Below the pieces are notes generated by a model that was given only the letters and a program-made list of their open reading frames with translations, was not told the DNA's origin and searched no databases. From DATLLN01 sp963809205 (GTDB lineage: Bacteria; Actinomycetota; Thermoleophilia; Gaiellales; JAICJC01), in assembly GCA_963809205.1 (NCBI GenBank), contig CAWEIS010000010.1, positions 62,001 through 126,000 on the forward strand: a stretch of DNA of 64,000 nt. Direction: 5' to 3'. Both the position numbers and the translations under genes were made by a program. The stretch's first letter is position 1. The number at the start of each line of letters is the position of its first letter. Shown here in pieces: positions 8,664-20,763 of the stretch.

Positions 8664-10571
8664 TCACAGGTACTTCTTGAACCAGGCGAGGATCCGCTCG
8701 GCTCGGTCGACGCGCCGGTCGGGCCTGGCCAGGTAGCGCATCCCGTGTGAGCTCTCCGGGAAGAGCACGTACTCGACGTCGCGCTCGAGCGCTCGCAGGG
8801 CGACGAACAGCTGCTCGTTGTCGGCGGGCGGGCAGCGCAGGTCGGCCTCGCCCTGGAGGATCAGCAGCGGCGTCTTGATGTTCGCGACGTTGCGCAGCGG
8901 CGACTGCTGCCACAGGCTGTCGATGCCCTCCGGCGTCAGCGTCGTGCCCAGGCCCTCGGACTCGTTGTACATCACGCCGAAGTCGCAGTTCGCGAAGGCC
9001 GCGACCTGGTTGGCGACGCCGTTCGAGGAGACTGCGGCCGCGAACCGGTTGCTGGTGCCGACCAGCCAGTTGACCATGAAGCCGCCGTACGAGTTGCCGT
9101 AGCAGCCGAGCCGCTTGGGGTCCGACAGGCCGGCCCTGACCAGGTGGTCGAGCACGGCGTGGCAGTCGGCGGCGTCGACGCCGCCCCAGTCGCCGAGCAG
9201 CGGCGCGATCCAGTCGCGGCCGCGGTTGTACGAGCCGCGGATGTTCGGCCGGACGACGCGGTAGCCGGCGGACGCCCACATCTTGGTGTCCTGGTTGGGC
9301 GAGCGGTTCCATGCCCAGGTCGGGCCGCCGTGGATCTCGAGGATCGTGGGCAACGGCCGCTTGCGCGCGTTCGGCGGCGAGAGCACGAACGCCTGGATCT
9401 TGCCGCCCGGGCCGCGGATCTCGAGCTCCTCCTGCACCGGCCGCGCCCGTCCGCGCGACCAGGCATGGCCGCTGCGCGTCAGGCGCCGCGGCGGCACGCC
9501 GGCCTCGACCGCGTAGACGTCCGGATCGCTGACTGCGCCCAGGGTCATCAGCGCCACCGTGCTGCCGCCGCCCTCGGCGACGGCCTGAACGCCGGGACCG
9601 AGCGCGGGATCGACCAGCGGCGGCCCGATGCCGTCGTCGGTCACGCGGTGGGGGATCTCGTTGCCGTCGTCGTGGATGACCGTCAGCCGCTCGTCCGTGG
9701 TGTCGCCCTCGCCGGCGAAGCGGTCGAGGTCGGCTGTTAGCGGGACGGCGGTGCCGTTGCGCTCGACCCGGTAGAGCACCTGCGGGTCGTCCGACATAGC
9801 CGGGTGGCGCATGACGGCCACGCACACCGGCGTGCCGTCGGCATCGAACGAGGCGCGGACCGCGTGGCCGGGGAGCTTCGAGCGGACGCGGACGCGGCGG
9901 CTGCGGACGTCGACGACGTGCAGCTGTGCCAGCGGGTCGATGTCGCGGCGCTCGCCGCGGTCGGCGAGAAAGCCGATCTGCGTGCCGTCAGGGTGCGGCG
10001 CGATGCACGTCGCGTACCAGGGGCCTTCGGTCAGCCGCCGCGCGCGTCCGCTCATCTGCACCAGGTGGACGTGCGTCGCGTGGTCGAGCAGCCCGTCGTC
10101 GTCCGACCGCCAGTCGACCCGGCGCAGCACGCGAGCCGTCGCGGTGCCCTTCTCGCGCTCGCCGACCAGCAGGTGCGACTCGTCGTCAGTCGCGATCACC
10201 GCGACGGCGCGGCCGTTGGGCATCCACTCGAACTCGATCACGCCGCGCTTGAACTCGGTCAGCCGCCTGGCGTCGCCGCCCTCCATGGGCAGCAGCCACA
10301 CCTGTGCGGTCTCGTTCTCGCGGTTGGAGGTGAACGCCAGCGTTGCGCCGTCGGGCGAGAAGCGCGGCCGGCCGTCGGTCCACGAACCGCCGGTCAGCCG
10401 GCGGGCGCGCCCGCCGCGGTAGGGGACGATCCAGAGGCCGGTTCGGTCGGCGCCGTCGACGACGGTGCGCTCCGCGTAGACGACCTGGCGTCCGTCCGGT
10501 GACACGGCGATCTCGCCGATCAGGCGTTGTCGCAGCAGATCCTGCGGAGTGAGGCGGTTCGTGGTGGGCAT
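8664..10571 (-). CDS. S9 family peptidase (acylaminoacyl-peptidase / dipeptidyl aminopeptidase type)
   Basis: Prolyl-oligopeptidase-family serine peptidase, 635 aa. The N-terminal ~380 residues form WD40-like beta-propeller repeats (SPDGRQVVYAERT, RFSPDGATLAF and similar), followed by an alpha/beta-hydrolase domain. The catalytic triad is visible: Ser in GNSYGG near residue 493, Asp in QGEADLRCP and His in ESSHGM near the C-terminus. No signal peptide is evident, so it is probably cytoplasmic. It is convergent with fchA (1 base between stops) and divergent from purD. The natural substrate is unknown. Confidence 0.9.
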   Translation of the reverse strand: MPTTNRLTPQDLLRQRLIGEIAVSPDGRQVVYAERTVVDGADRTGLWIVPYRGGRARRLTGGSWTDGRPRFSPDGATLAFTSNRENETAQVWLLPMEGGDARRLTEFKRGVIEFEWMPNGRAVAVIATDDESHLLVGEREKGTATARVLRRVDWRSDDDGLLDHATHVHLVQMSGRARRLTEGPWYATCIAPHPDGTQIGFLADRGERRDIDPLAQLHVVDVRSRRVRVRSKLPGHAVRASFDADGTPVCVAVMRHPAMSDDPQVLYRVERNGTAVPLTADLDRFAGEGDTTDERLTVIHDDGNEIPHRVTDDGIGPPLVDPALGPGVQAVAEGGGSTVALMTLGAVSDPDVYAVEAGVPPRRLTRSGHAWSRGRARPVQEELEIRGPGGKIQAFVLSPPNARKRPLPTILEIHGGPTWAWNRSPNQDTKMWASAGYRVVRPNIRGSYNRGRDWIAPLLGDWGGVDAADCHAVLDHLVRAGLSDPKRLGCYGNSYGGFMVNWLVGTSNRFAAAVSSNGVANQVAAFANCDFGVMYNESEGLGTTLTPEGIDSLWQQSPLRNVANIKTPLLILQGEADLRCPPADNEQLFVALRALERDVEYVLFPESSHGMRYLARPDRRVDRAERILAWFKKYL

Positions 10572-10604
10572 GCGCGGAGTATCCCGGATCGCGGCCCGAC
10601 TCGA

Positions 10605-10610
10605 TACACT
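10605..10610 (+). promoter_or_regulatory. Putative -10 box of purD (leaderless type)
   Basis: TACACT lies 12 bases before the purD ATG. A start of transcription about 6-8 bases after the box would leave almost no leader. No convincing -35 hexamer is seen. It is one of several TANNNT boxes at 9-12 bases before start codons in this window. Confidence 0.4.
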
Positions 10611-10622
10611 CGGGGCGTCTCG

Positions 10623-11903
10623 ATGCGTGTCCTACTCGTTGGATCCGGCGGGCGCGAGCACGCACTCGCGTGGGGGCTGGCGCGCTCGCCGTTGCTGGGC
10701 GAACTGCACGCCGCGCCCGGGAACCCCGGTATCGGGGACGTCGCCACGCTGCACGATGTGGCCGTCGGCGACCACGAGGGCCTGACCGAGCTGGCGAGCT
10801 CGCTGGCCGCCGACCTGGTCGTGGTGGGGCCGGAGGCGCCGCTGGTCGGCGGCCTCGTCGACCGCCTGGAGGACGCCGGCATCGCCGCGTTCGGGCCGCG
10901 CGGGGCGGCGGCGCAGCTCGAGGGGTCAAAGACGTTCGCCAAGTCGGTGATGGACGCCGCGATGGTGCCGACGGCGGAGTTCGCGGTGTGCGACACGCCG
11001 GCGGCGGCGCAGATGGCAATCGCCGACGCCAACGGCAACGTGGTGATCAAGGCCGATGGACTGGCCGCCGGCAAGGGCGTGTTCGTCTGCTCGTCGGTGG
11101 CCGAGGCCGAGGCGGCGGTGCAGTCGTGCCTGATCGACCGGCGGTTCGGGTCGGCCGGCTCGCGGGTGCTGGTCGAGGAGCGGCTGGAGGGCCCCGAGGT
11201 GTCGCTGCTCGCCCTGTGCGACGGCGAGACGGTGGTGCCGCTGGCGCCTGCCCGCGACCACAAGCGGCTGGGCGACGGCGACGTCGGGCCGAACACGGGC
11301 GGCATGGGCTGCTACTCGCCGACGCCGGACGTCCCGCCGGAGCTGGTCGAGCAGATCGTCGCCACCGTCCACCGGCCGGTCGTCAACGAGCTGGCCCGCC
11401 GCGACATGCCGTTCCGCGGCTGCCTGTACGCCGGGCTGATGCTGACCGCCGACGGGCCGAAGGTGCTGGAGTTCAACGTCCGGTTCGGCGATCCCGAGGC
11501 GCAGGTGTTGATCCCCCGGCTCGAGGGCGACCTGCTGGACGCCCTGCAGCGGTGCGCGACCGGCGGGCTGCCCGGCTCGGCGCTGGGTGTCTCGCGGCGG
11601 TCGTGCGTGACGGTGGTGATGGCCGCGCCCGGGTATCCGGACGCGCCCGAGGACGGAATCCCGATCGGGGGAGTCGGCGACGCCGGCGAGCTCGAGGACG
11701 TGATGGTCTTCCACGCCGGCACTGCGCTGCGGGACGGCGGCCTCGTGTCCGCCGGCGGCAGGGTGCTGAACGTCACCGCGCTGGGCGACGACCTGGCGGA
11801 CGCCCGGCGCCGCGCCTATGCCGCGGTCGACGCGATCGAGTTCCCCGGCGAGCAGCACCGCACCGACATCGGCGCCGCGGCGGCGGTCGAGCAGCATGCC
11901 TGA
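10623..11903 (+). CDS. purD: Phosphoribosylamine-glycine ligase
   Basis: ATP-grasp ligase that makes GAR in de novo purine synthesis, 426 aa. The start MRVLLVGSGGREHALAW at ATG 10623 is the canonical N-terminus. The signatures VIKADGLAAGKGV (about residue 140), GPEVSLLALCDG and EFNVRFGDPEAQV (about 285) are intact. It is the first gene of an 11-gene purine operon and overlaps purE by 8 bases. The divergent neighbour is the S9 peptidase. Confidence 0.97.
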   Translation: MRVLLVGSGGREHALAWGLARSPLLGELHAAPGNPGIGDVATLHDVAVGDHEGLTELASSLAADLVVVGPEAPLVGGLVDRLEDAGIAAFGPRGAAAQLEGSKTFAKSVMDAAMVPTAEFAVCDTPAAAQMAIADANGNVVIKADGLAAGKGVFVCSSVAEAEAAVQSCLIDRRFGSAGSRVLVEERLEGPEVSLLALCDGETVVPLAPARDHKRLGDGDVGPNTGGMGCYSPTPDVPPELVEQIVATVHRPVVNELARRDMPFRGCLYAGLMLTADGPKVLEFNVRFGDPEAQVLIPRLEGDLLDALQRCATGGLPGSALGVSRRSCVTVVMAAPGYPDAPEDGIPIGGVGDAGELEDVMVFHAGTALRDGGLVSAGGRVLNVTALGDDLADARRRAYAAVDAIEFPGEQHRTDIGAAAAVEQHA

Positions 11904-12435
11904 GCCACAGCCGCTGCCGCAGGTGCATCCGGTCTGGGAGGAGCTGGAAGCCGCCGGCCCGCAGGTCGGCATCGTGATCGCGACCGAGGCCGACCGCGAG
12001 ATCATCTCCGCCGCCTGCGACGAGCTGCTGGAGCGGGCGATCACGTTCGAGCTGAAGGTGCTGTCCGCGCACGGCAACCCGCGTGAGGTGGCCGAGTACG
12101 GGTCGACCGCCGCGCTCCGCGGCCTGCGCGTGATCATCGCCGCGGCCGGCGGTGCGGCTGCGCTGCCGGGCGTGCTGGCCAGCTACACGGAGCTGCCCGT
12201 GATCGGCATCCCGATCCGCCGCCAGGAGATGGGGATGGGCGGCTTCGACGCCTTGTTGTCCGTCGTGCAGATGCCCGACGGCGTGCCGGTCGCCTGCATG
12301 GCCGTGAACGGCGCGCAGAACGCGGCGATCTACGCCGCCAAGATCCTGGCCCAGGGCCAGGGCCCGCCGCCCAGCTCTGATCGGCGGTGCCACCGGCGGG
12401 GGCGGTCGGGGCCGGTTGGTAGACTCGTTCCAGCC

Positions 12436-12439
<4 letters not shown>
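11896..12439 (+). CDS. purE: N5-carboxyaminoimidazole ribonucleotide mutase (probably with one extra base near the 3' end)
   Basis: PurE converts N5-CAIR to CAIR. The core motifs are intact: VGIVIATEADREI, KVLSAHGNPREV, AAGGAAALPGVLAS, and the C-terminal NGAQNAAIYAAKIL. As read, its frame has no stop and continues through a linker into purB, giving one 643-codon fusion. However, if one base in the tail (about 12340-12420) is superfluous, the frame ends at TGA 12437-12439, overlapping the purB GTG as GTGA, exactly like the other gene joins in this operon. That gives a 180-aa protein of normal size. Single extra bases are demonstrable in three later genes of the operon, so I favour two separate proteins, though a natural fusion is not excluded. 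Confidence 0.8.
12420..12425 (+). promoter_or_regulatory. Putative internal -10 box before purB
   Basis: TAGACT lies 10 bases before GTG 12436. It matches the spacing of the boxes before purD, purL, ettA and mcm, and may be an internal promoter of the operon. No -35 box is visible. Confidence 0.3.
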
Positions 12440-13741
<1,302 letters not shown>

Positions 13742-13749
<8 letters not shown>

Positions 13750-14642
13750 CGATCTGGCACGCGCCCACGAGGCATCCGGCAAGGTGCGCGAGCTGTACCG
13801 CTACGGCGACACGATCCTGATGGTCGCCTCCGACCGGATCTCGGCCTTCGACGTGATCATGCCGACGCCGATCCCGCACAAGGGCCGGGTGCTGACGGCG
13901 CTGTCGCGGTTCTGGTTCGACCAGACGACCCACATCGTCCCCAACCACATGATCTCGATCCTGCCCGAGGCGTTCGCCGGGCAGGCGGCGGAGGATCCCG
14001 ACCTGATCGGCCGCTCGATGCTCGTCCAGCGGCTGACGATGCTGCCGATCGAGTGCGTCGTCCGCGGCTACCTGGCCGGCTCGGGCTGGAAGGACTACCA
14101 GGCCACCGGCGCCGTGTGCGGACACTCCCTGCCGTCCGGCCTGCGCGAGTCCGACCGGCTGCCGAGCCCGATCTTCACGCCGGCCACGAAGAACACCGAG
14201 GGCCACGACATCAACATCGACCGCGCGACCGCGCAGCTTCTGATCGGCGAGGAGCGGGTGGCCAAGCTCGAGGAGCTGTCGCTGGCAGTGTACGAAGCGG
14301 GCGCGGCGTTCGCCCAGCAGCGCGGCCTGATCCTGGCCGACACCAAGATGGAGTTCGGCATCGACCTGACCGGCGAGCTTGGTGCTGGGCGACGAGCTGC
14401 TGACGCCGGACTCGTCGCGGTTCTGGCCGGCCGACGGCTACGCGCCCGGCGGCCCCCAGCCGTCGTTCGACAAGCAGTACGTGCGCGACCACCTGGAGAC
14501 GCTCGACTGGGACAAGACGCCGCCCGGGCCGGAGCTGCCGCCCGAGGTCGTCGAGGGCACGCAGCGCCGCTACTTCGAGGCCTACGAGCGGCTCGTCGGG
14601 GAGCCGTTCGGGGACTATCTGCAACGGATGGGAGTGACATGA
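13742..14642 (+). CDS. purC: SAICAR synthase (one +1 frameshift)
   Basis: Phosphoribosylaminoimidazole-succinocarboxamide synthase. It begins at GTG 13742 with the typical SGKVRELYRYGD motif and continues through VVRGYLAGSGWKDY and ADTKMEFGIDLTGEL. There the frame breaks: CTTGGTG at 14378-14384 has one T too many. Dropping it gives GEL-VLGDELLTPDSSRFW and restores the frame through QPSFDKQYVRDHLE to TGA 14642. The repaired length is 299 aa, normal for the family. The stop overlaps the purS ATG (ATGA). Since the gene is essential and otherwise intact, a sequence error is likelier than a mutation. Confidence 0.88.
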
Positions 14643-14881
14643 AGGTGACCGTGCTGGTCAGGCCGCGCGACGGCATCCTCGATCCGCAGGGGGAGGCTGT
14701 CCGCAGGTCGCTGGCCGGGCTCGGCTACCCGGCGGCGGATGTCCGCGCGGGCAAGGTGTTCGACCTCGACGTCGAGGGCGGCGACGAGGAGCAGGTGCGG
14801 CGGATCGCCGGGGAGATCGCCGAGAAGGTGCTCTCGAACCCGCTGATCGAGCAGTACGAGGTCGAGCTGGTGGGCGCGTGA
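14639..14881 (+). CDS. purS: Phosphoribosylformylglycinamidine synthase subunit PurS
   Basis: Small (80 aa) bridging subunit of the three-part FGAM synthase PurS-PurQ-PurL. Typical features are the VTVLVRPRDGILDPQGEAVR start, the GYPAADVRAGKVFDLDVEG core and the LSNPLIEQYEVEL end. It overlaps purC (ATGA) and purQ (GTGA). Confidence 0.95.
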   Translation: MKVTVLVRPRDGILDPQGEAVRRSLAGLGYPAADVRAGKVFDLDVEGGDEEQVRRIAGEIAEKVLSNPLIEQYEVELVGA

Positions 14882-15553
14882 CCCGGGTCGGCGTCGTGGT
14901 GTTCCCGGGGTCGTGCGACGACCGCGACGCGATGCGCGCCGTCGAGACGATGGGCGCGGAGCCGGTCGCGCTGTGGCACGGCGACGCCGACCTGCGCGGC
15001 GCCGACGCCGTGCTCGTGCCGGGCGGCTTCTCCTACGGCGACTACCTGCGCCCCGGCGCCCTGGCGTCGTTGTCTCCGGTGATGACGGCGGTGCGCGCGC
15101 ACGCCGATGCGGGGCGGCCCGGTGCTCGGCGTCTGCAACGGCTTCCAGGTGCTGACCGAGACCCGGCTGGTGCCCGGCGTGCTCCGCACCAACACCTCGA
15201 TGCAGTTCAGGTTCGAGGACGCCAACCTGGTGGTCGAGCGCGAGTCGCCGTGGCTGCCGGGCCGGATCGCCGGCGACGTGCTGTCGATCCCGATCAAGCA
15301 CCACGACGGCTGCTGGTTCGCCGAGCCCGAGGCCGTCGCCGAGCTGGACGCCCGCGGCCAGGTGCTGCTGCGCTACCGCGAGAACCCCAACGGCTCGGTC
15401 GGCTCGATCGCCTGCGTGACCAACGAGCGCGGCAACGTCGCCGCGCTGATGCCGCACCCCGAGCATGCCGTCGACCCGCTGCTCGGCTCGACCGACGGCC
15501 GCGTCCTGCTGCAGGGCATGCTCGACCTGGCCCGCCAGCCGGTGGCGGTGTAA
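14878..15553 (+). CDS. purQ: FGAM synthase glutaminase subunit PurQ (one +1 frameshift)
   Basis: Class I glutamine amidotransferase that supplies ammonia to PurL. GTG 14878 begins VGVVVFPGSCDDRDA. The frame breaks in the G run at 15111-15114: GGGG should be GGG to give DAGGPVLGVCNGFQVL, the nucleophile elbow with the catalytic Cys (about residue 84). The rest is open to 15553 and includes the catalytic MPHPEHAVDPLLG motif. Repaired length 224 aa. A 38-base gap, unusual for this operon, separates it from purL. Confidence 0.88.
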
Positions 15554-15575
15554 CCGGTCGATCTGCCCCGTGGGG

Positions 15576-15581
15576 TAGCAT
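15576..15581 (+). promoter_or_regulatory. Putative -10 box of purL (leaderless type)
   Basis: TAGCAT sits in the only clear gap of the distal purine operon, 10 bases before the purL TTG start. There is no Shine-Dalgarno sequence before that TTG, consistent with leaderless initiation. Confidence 0.4.
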
Positions 15582-15591
15582 TCCTCAGGCC

Positions 15592-17756
15592 TTGAATGCC
15601 GTCTCGCCAGAGCCGCTGCATCGCACCCTCGGGCTGACCGACGGGGAGCTCGGGCGTATCCAGGAGCTGCTGGGCCGCGATCCGAACGACTTCGAGCTGG
15701 CGGTCTACTCGCTGCTCTGGAGCGAGCACTGCGGCTACAAGCACTCGCGGCTGCTGCTCCGCCGGTTTCCGACGTCTGGCGAACGGGTGCTCCAGGGCCC
15801 GGGGGAGAACGCCGGCGTGATCGACGTGGGTGACGGGCTCGCCGTCGCCCTCAAGGTCGAGAGCCACAACCACCCGTCTGCGGTCGAGCCGTTCCAGGGC
15901 GCGGCGACCGGCGTCGGCGGCATCCTCCGCGACATCTTCGCGATGGGCGCGCGGCCGATCGCGATCCTCGACTCGCTGCGCTTCGGCGAGCTGGACGACG
16001 ACCGCCAGCGGCACCTGTTCACGGGCGTCGTGGGCGGTGTCGGCTCCTACGGCAACTGCGTCGGCGTGGCCAACGTGGGCGGCGAGGTCGAGTTCGACGA
16101 CTCCTACGAGCACAACACGCTGGTCAACGCGATGTGCGTCGGCCTGCTGCCTGCCGAGAAGCTGACGCGCGCGAAGGCCACCGGCCCGGGCAACCTGGTC
16201 GTGCTGTACGGGTCGAAGACCGGCCGCGACGGCATCGGCGGCGCCTCCGTGCTGGCCTCGCAGGGCTTCGACGAGAGCTCGGCGGACAAGCGCCCGAGCG
16301 TGCAGATCGGCGATCCGTTCACCGGCAAGAAGCTGATCGAGTGCACGCTCGACCTGCTTGATCGCGGGCTGCTGGCCTCGCTGCAGGACCTGGGCGCGGC
16401 GGGGCTCGCGTCGTCGCTCAGCGAGATGGCGGCGAGCGGCGGCGTCGGCATCGACGTCGACCTGTCGGCGGTGCCGCTGCGCGAGGCGGACATGGAGCCG
16501 TTCGAGATCATGATCTCCGAGTCGCAGGAGCGGATGGCGGCCGTGGTCGAGCCGGCCCGGCTGGACGGACGTGCTGGCCGTCTGCGCTCGCTGGGATCTG
16601 GACGCGACGGTGATCGGGTCGATCACCGGCTCGGGCCTGCTGCGGGCGTTCGCCGGCGGCGCCGAGGTCGGGTCGATGCCGGTCGACACGCTGGTCGACG
16701 GCGCGCCCCGCTACGAGGTCGCGCAGGAGCGGCCCGCCCGGCTGGAGGACCAGCCCCGGCGGTTCGCCGAGCCGGCCGATCCGTCCGCCGCGCTGCGCGC
16801 GCTGCTCGGCTCGACCGACTGCGGCAGCCGGCGGTGGGTGACCCGCCAGTACGACCAGCTGGTCGGCTCGGGCACCGTGGTGCGGCCGGGCGGCGACGCC
16901 GGCGGTCGTGCGGCTGACGCCCTCGGCGCGCGCGATCGCCGTCTCCCTCGACGGCAACGGCCGGCGGACGTCGCTCGACCCGCGGCGCGGCGGGATGAGC
17001 ATCGTCTGCGAGGCGGCCCGCAACGTCGCCTGCACGGGCGCGCGGCCGGCGGCGATGACGAACTGCCTGAACTTCGGCAACCCCGAGACCGGCGAGGTCG
17101 GCTACGAGCTGGCCGAGTCGATCGAGGGCATGTCGCTGGCGTGCGAGGCGCTCGGCCTGCCGGTGGTGTCGGGCAACGTCTCGCTCTACAACGAGCACTT
17201 CGGCCGGGCGATCCACCCGACGCCGGTGGTCGGCGTGGTCGGCGTGCTGGACGACGCGTCCCTGGCCGTGCGGGCCGGGTTCCGCGAGGCCGGCGACGTG
17301 GTGCTGCTGGCCGGCGACGGCGAGGCGGCGCTCGACGGATCGGCGTACCAGAAGGTGGTGCTCGGCGACGCACGGCGGCCGGATCCCCGAGCCCGACCTG
17401 GACTCCGAGCGGCGGCTGCACGAGTTTCTGGCGCAGGCGGCGGAGCGCGGGCTGCTGCGCAGCGCCCACGATGTCGCCTCCGGCGGCCTCGCGATGTGCG
17501 TCGCCGAGGCGGCGATCGCCGGGTCGGTCGGTGCGTCGGTCGAGGCCGACGACCTGTTCGGCGAGGGCGACGGCCGCGTGGTGGTCACCGCCGCCGACGT
17601 CGACGTCGCTGCGCTGCGCGAGCTCGCCGGCGACCTGCCGCTGCGCGAGATCGGCACGGTCGGTGGGGCGGCCATCCGGGTCGGCGCCGCGGAGCTGTCG
17701 CTGGCCGAGGCGGCCGCGCTGCACGACGCCGGAATCCCGAACGCGGTGGGCGCCTG

Positions 17757-17757
<1 letters not shown>
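15592..17757 (+). CDS. purL: FGAM synthase large subunit PurL (three +1 frameshifts)
   Basis: ATP-dependent FGAM synthase, the small actinobacterial/Bacillus-type PurL that works with PurS and PurQ. The TTG start at 15592 gives NAVSPEPLHRTLGLTDGE. Motifs: WSEHCGYKHSR, KVESHNHPSAVEPFQGAATG, GDPFTGKKLIECTLDL, MTNCLNFGNPE and VSGNVSLYNEH. The frame is broken three times, each time by one extra base: near 16567 (LDG/LDDVLAVCARWDLDA), near 16901 (GDAAVVRLTPSARA) and near 17372 (GDAGGRIPEPDLD). Removing these gives 720 aa, a normal length. The TGA overlaps the purF ATG (TGATG). Confidence 0.88.
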
Positions 17758-19168
<1,411 letters not shown>

Positions 19169-19172
<4 letters not shown>

Positions 19173-20191
19173 GCGACGAGCCGTTGACCTACGCCTCCGC
19201 CGGCGTCAGCCTGGAGGCGGGGGACGAGGTGGTCGAGCGGATCAAGGAAGCGGTGGCCTCGACGCACGTCAAGGGCGTCGTCGGCGGGGTCGGCGGGTTC
19301 GCCGGCCTGTTCACTCCGAGCCTCGGCGACCCGCTGCTGGCAGCCGGCTGCGACGGCGTCGGCACCAAGATCCTGCTGGGCAAGCAGGCCGGCCGGTTGC
19401 ACGGCCTGGGCGTCGATCTGGTGGCGATGTGCGCCAACGACGTGCTGACCAGCGGCGCGCGGCCGGCGTTCTTCATGGATGTGATCACCTGCGGCAAGGT
19501 CGTCCCGGAGCGGGTCGCCGAGCTGGTCGAGGGCGTCGCGGACGGCTGCAGGCAGGCGGGGTGCGCCCTGCTCGGCGGCGAGACGGCGGAGCATCCCGAC
19601 ATGATGCCGGCCGACGATTTCGACATGGCCGGGTTCTGCGTCGGCGGCTGCGAGCGGCGGGAGATGATCTCAGGCGCCCGCTGTCAGGCCGGCGATGCGG
19701 TGATCGCGCTGGCCTCCAGCGGCCCGCACTCGAACGGGTTCTCGCTGATCCGCAAGCTGCTGGACCGGTCCGGGGCCACGCTGGACGACACGCCGCCCGA
19801 GCTGGGCGGCCGGTCGGTCGCCGACGCGCTGCTCGAGCCGACCCGGATCTACGCCGAGCCGGTGCGGATGCTCGTGGCAACGCTCGACGTCCGCGCGATG
19901 GCGCACATCACCGGCGGCGGGATCCCCGGCAACGTCGGCCGCTCGCTGCCCGCCGGAGTCGGCATGCGGCTCGACCTCTCGAGCTGGGAGCGGCCGGCTG
20001 TGTTCGGCTGGCTCGCCTCGCTCGGCGTTGAGGAGGACGAGATGCGGCGGGTGTTCAACCTCGGCGTCGGGTACATCGCCGTGGTGCCCGCGGACGCGGC
20101 CGAGCTGGCCGTCCGGGTGCTGACCGAGGCGGGCCAGACGGCGTGGGTCGCCGGCGAGCTGGTCGAGGGCGACGGGGTGGTGCTGCACTGA
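19169..20191 (+). CDS. purM: Phosphoribosylformylglycinamidine cyclo-ligase
   Basis: AIR synthetase, 340 aa, from GTG 19169 overlapping the purF stop (GTGA). Diagnostic motifs: YASAGVSLEAGDEVVERIK, CDGVGTKILLG (about residue 59), GLGVDLVAMCANDVLTSGA and the C-terminal HITGGGIPGNVGRSLP. Normal length and uninterrupted. Its stop overlaps the apparent CTG start of purN. Confidence 0.96.
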
Positions 20192-20763
20192 AGGCCGGCG
20201 TGCTGATCTCGGGATCCGGCACGAACCTTCAGGCGCTGATCGACGCGCCCGACATCGAGGTCGCCTGCGTGGTGTCGAGCCGTGCGGACGCGGGCGGGCT
20301 GGCCCGGGCCGAGGTGGCCGGACTGCCGGCGCTGGTCTCCGCCGACGAGGCGGAGACGCTCGAGTTCCTGGACCGCCACGCCGCCGGCGTCGTCGTGCTC
20401 GCCGGCTACATGCGCATCCTGTCGCCGGATTTCGTCCACCGGTACTCCGGGCGGATCCTCAACGTGCACCCGTCGCTGCTGCCGGCCTTTCCCGGCGCGA
20501 CTGCGGTGACGGACGCTCTGGCGCACGGCGTCCGCGTCACCGGCGTCACCGTTCACCTGGTCGACAACGATCACGTGACCGCGGACTCGGGTCCGATCGT
20601 GCTGCAGGAGGCCCTGGCCGTTTCGTATGATGAGCCGCCCGAGGAGGTTCTGGGCCGGGTGCACGAGATCGAGCACCGGTTGCTTCCCGAGGCGGTGCGG
20701 CTGTTTGCGGCGGGCCGCCTCCAGGTGGAGGGACGGCGAGTGCGTGTGAAGGAGCCAGTGTGA
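20188..20763 (+). CDS. purN: Phosphoribosylglycinamide formyltransferase
   Basis: Transfers a formyl group from 10-formyl-THF to GAR. KAGVLISGSGTNLQALID is the family N-terminus. The catalytic Asn-His-Asp set is visible as ILNVHPSLLPAFPG and HLVDNDHVTADSG. The only codon that preserves the full N-terminus is CTG 20188, which overlaps the purM stop as CTGA, mirroring the ATGA/GTGA overlaps elsewhere; GTG 20200 would cut into the first beta strand. Length from CTG is 191 aa. Ends in a GTGA overlap with purH. It consumes the product of the fhs/fchA branch upstream. Confidence 0.93.
   Translation: MKAGVLISGSGTNLQALIDAPDIEVACVVSSRADAGGLARAEVAGLPALVSADEAETLEFLDRHAAGVVVLAGYMRILSPDFVHRYSGRILNVHPSLLPAFPGATAVTDALAHGVRVTGVTVHLVDNDHVTADSGPIVLQEALAVSYDEPPEEVLGRVHEIEHRLLPEAVRLFAAGRLQVEGRRVRVKEPV

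Noticed and set aside
14378..17375. purC, purQ and purL as pseudogenes
   Set aside because: All breaks need removal of exactly one base and the rest is perfectly conserved in an operon for an essential pathway, so they are annotated as genes with probable sequence errors.
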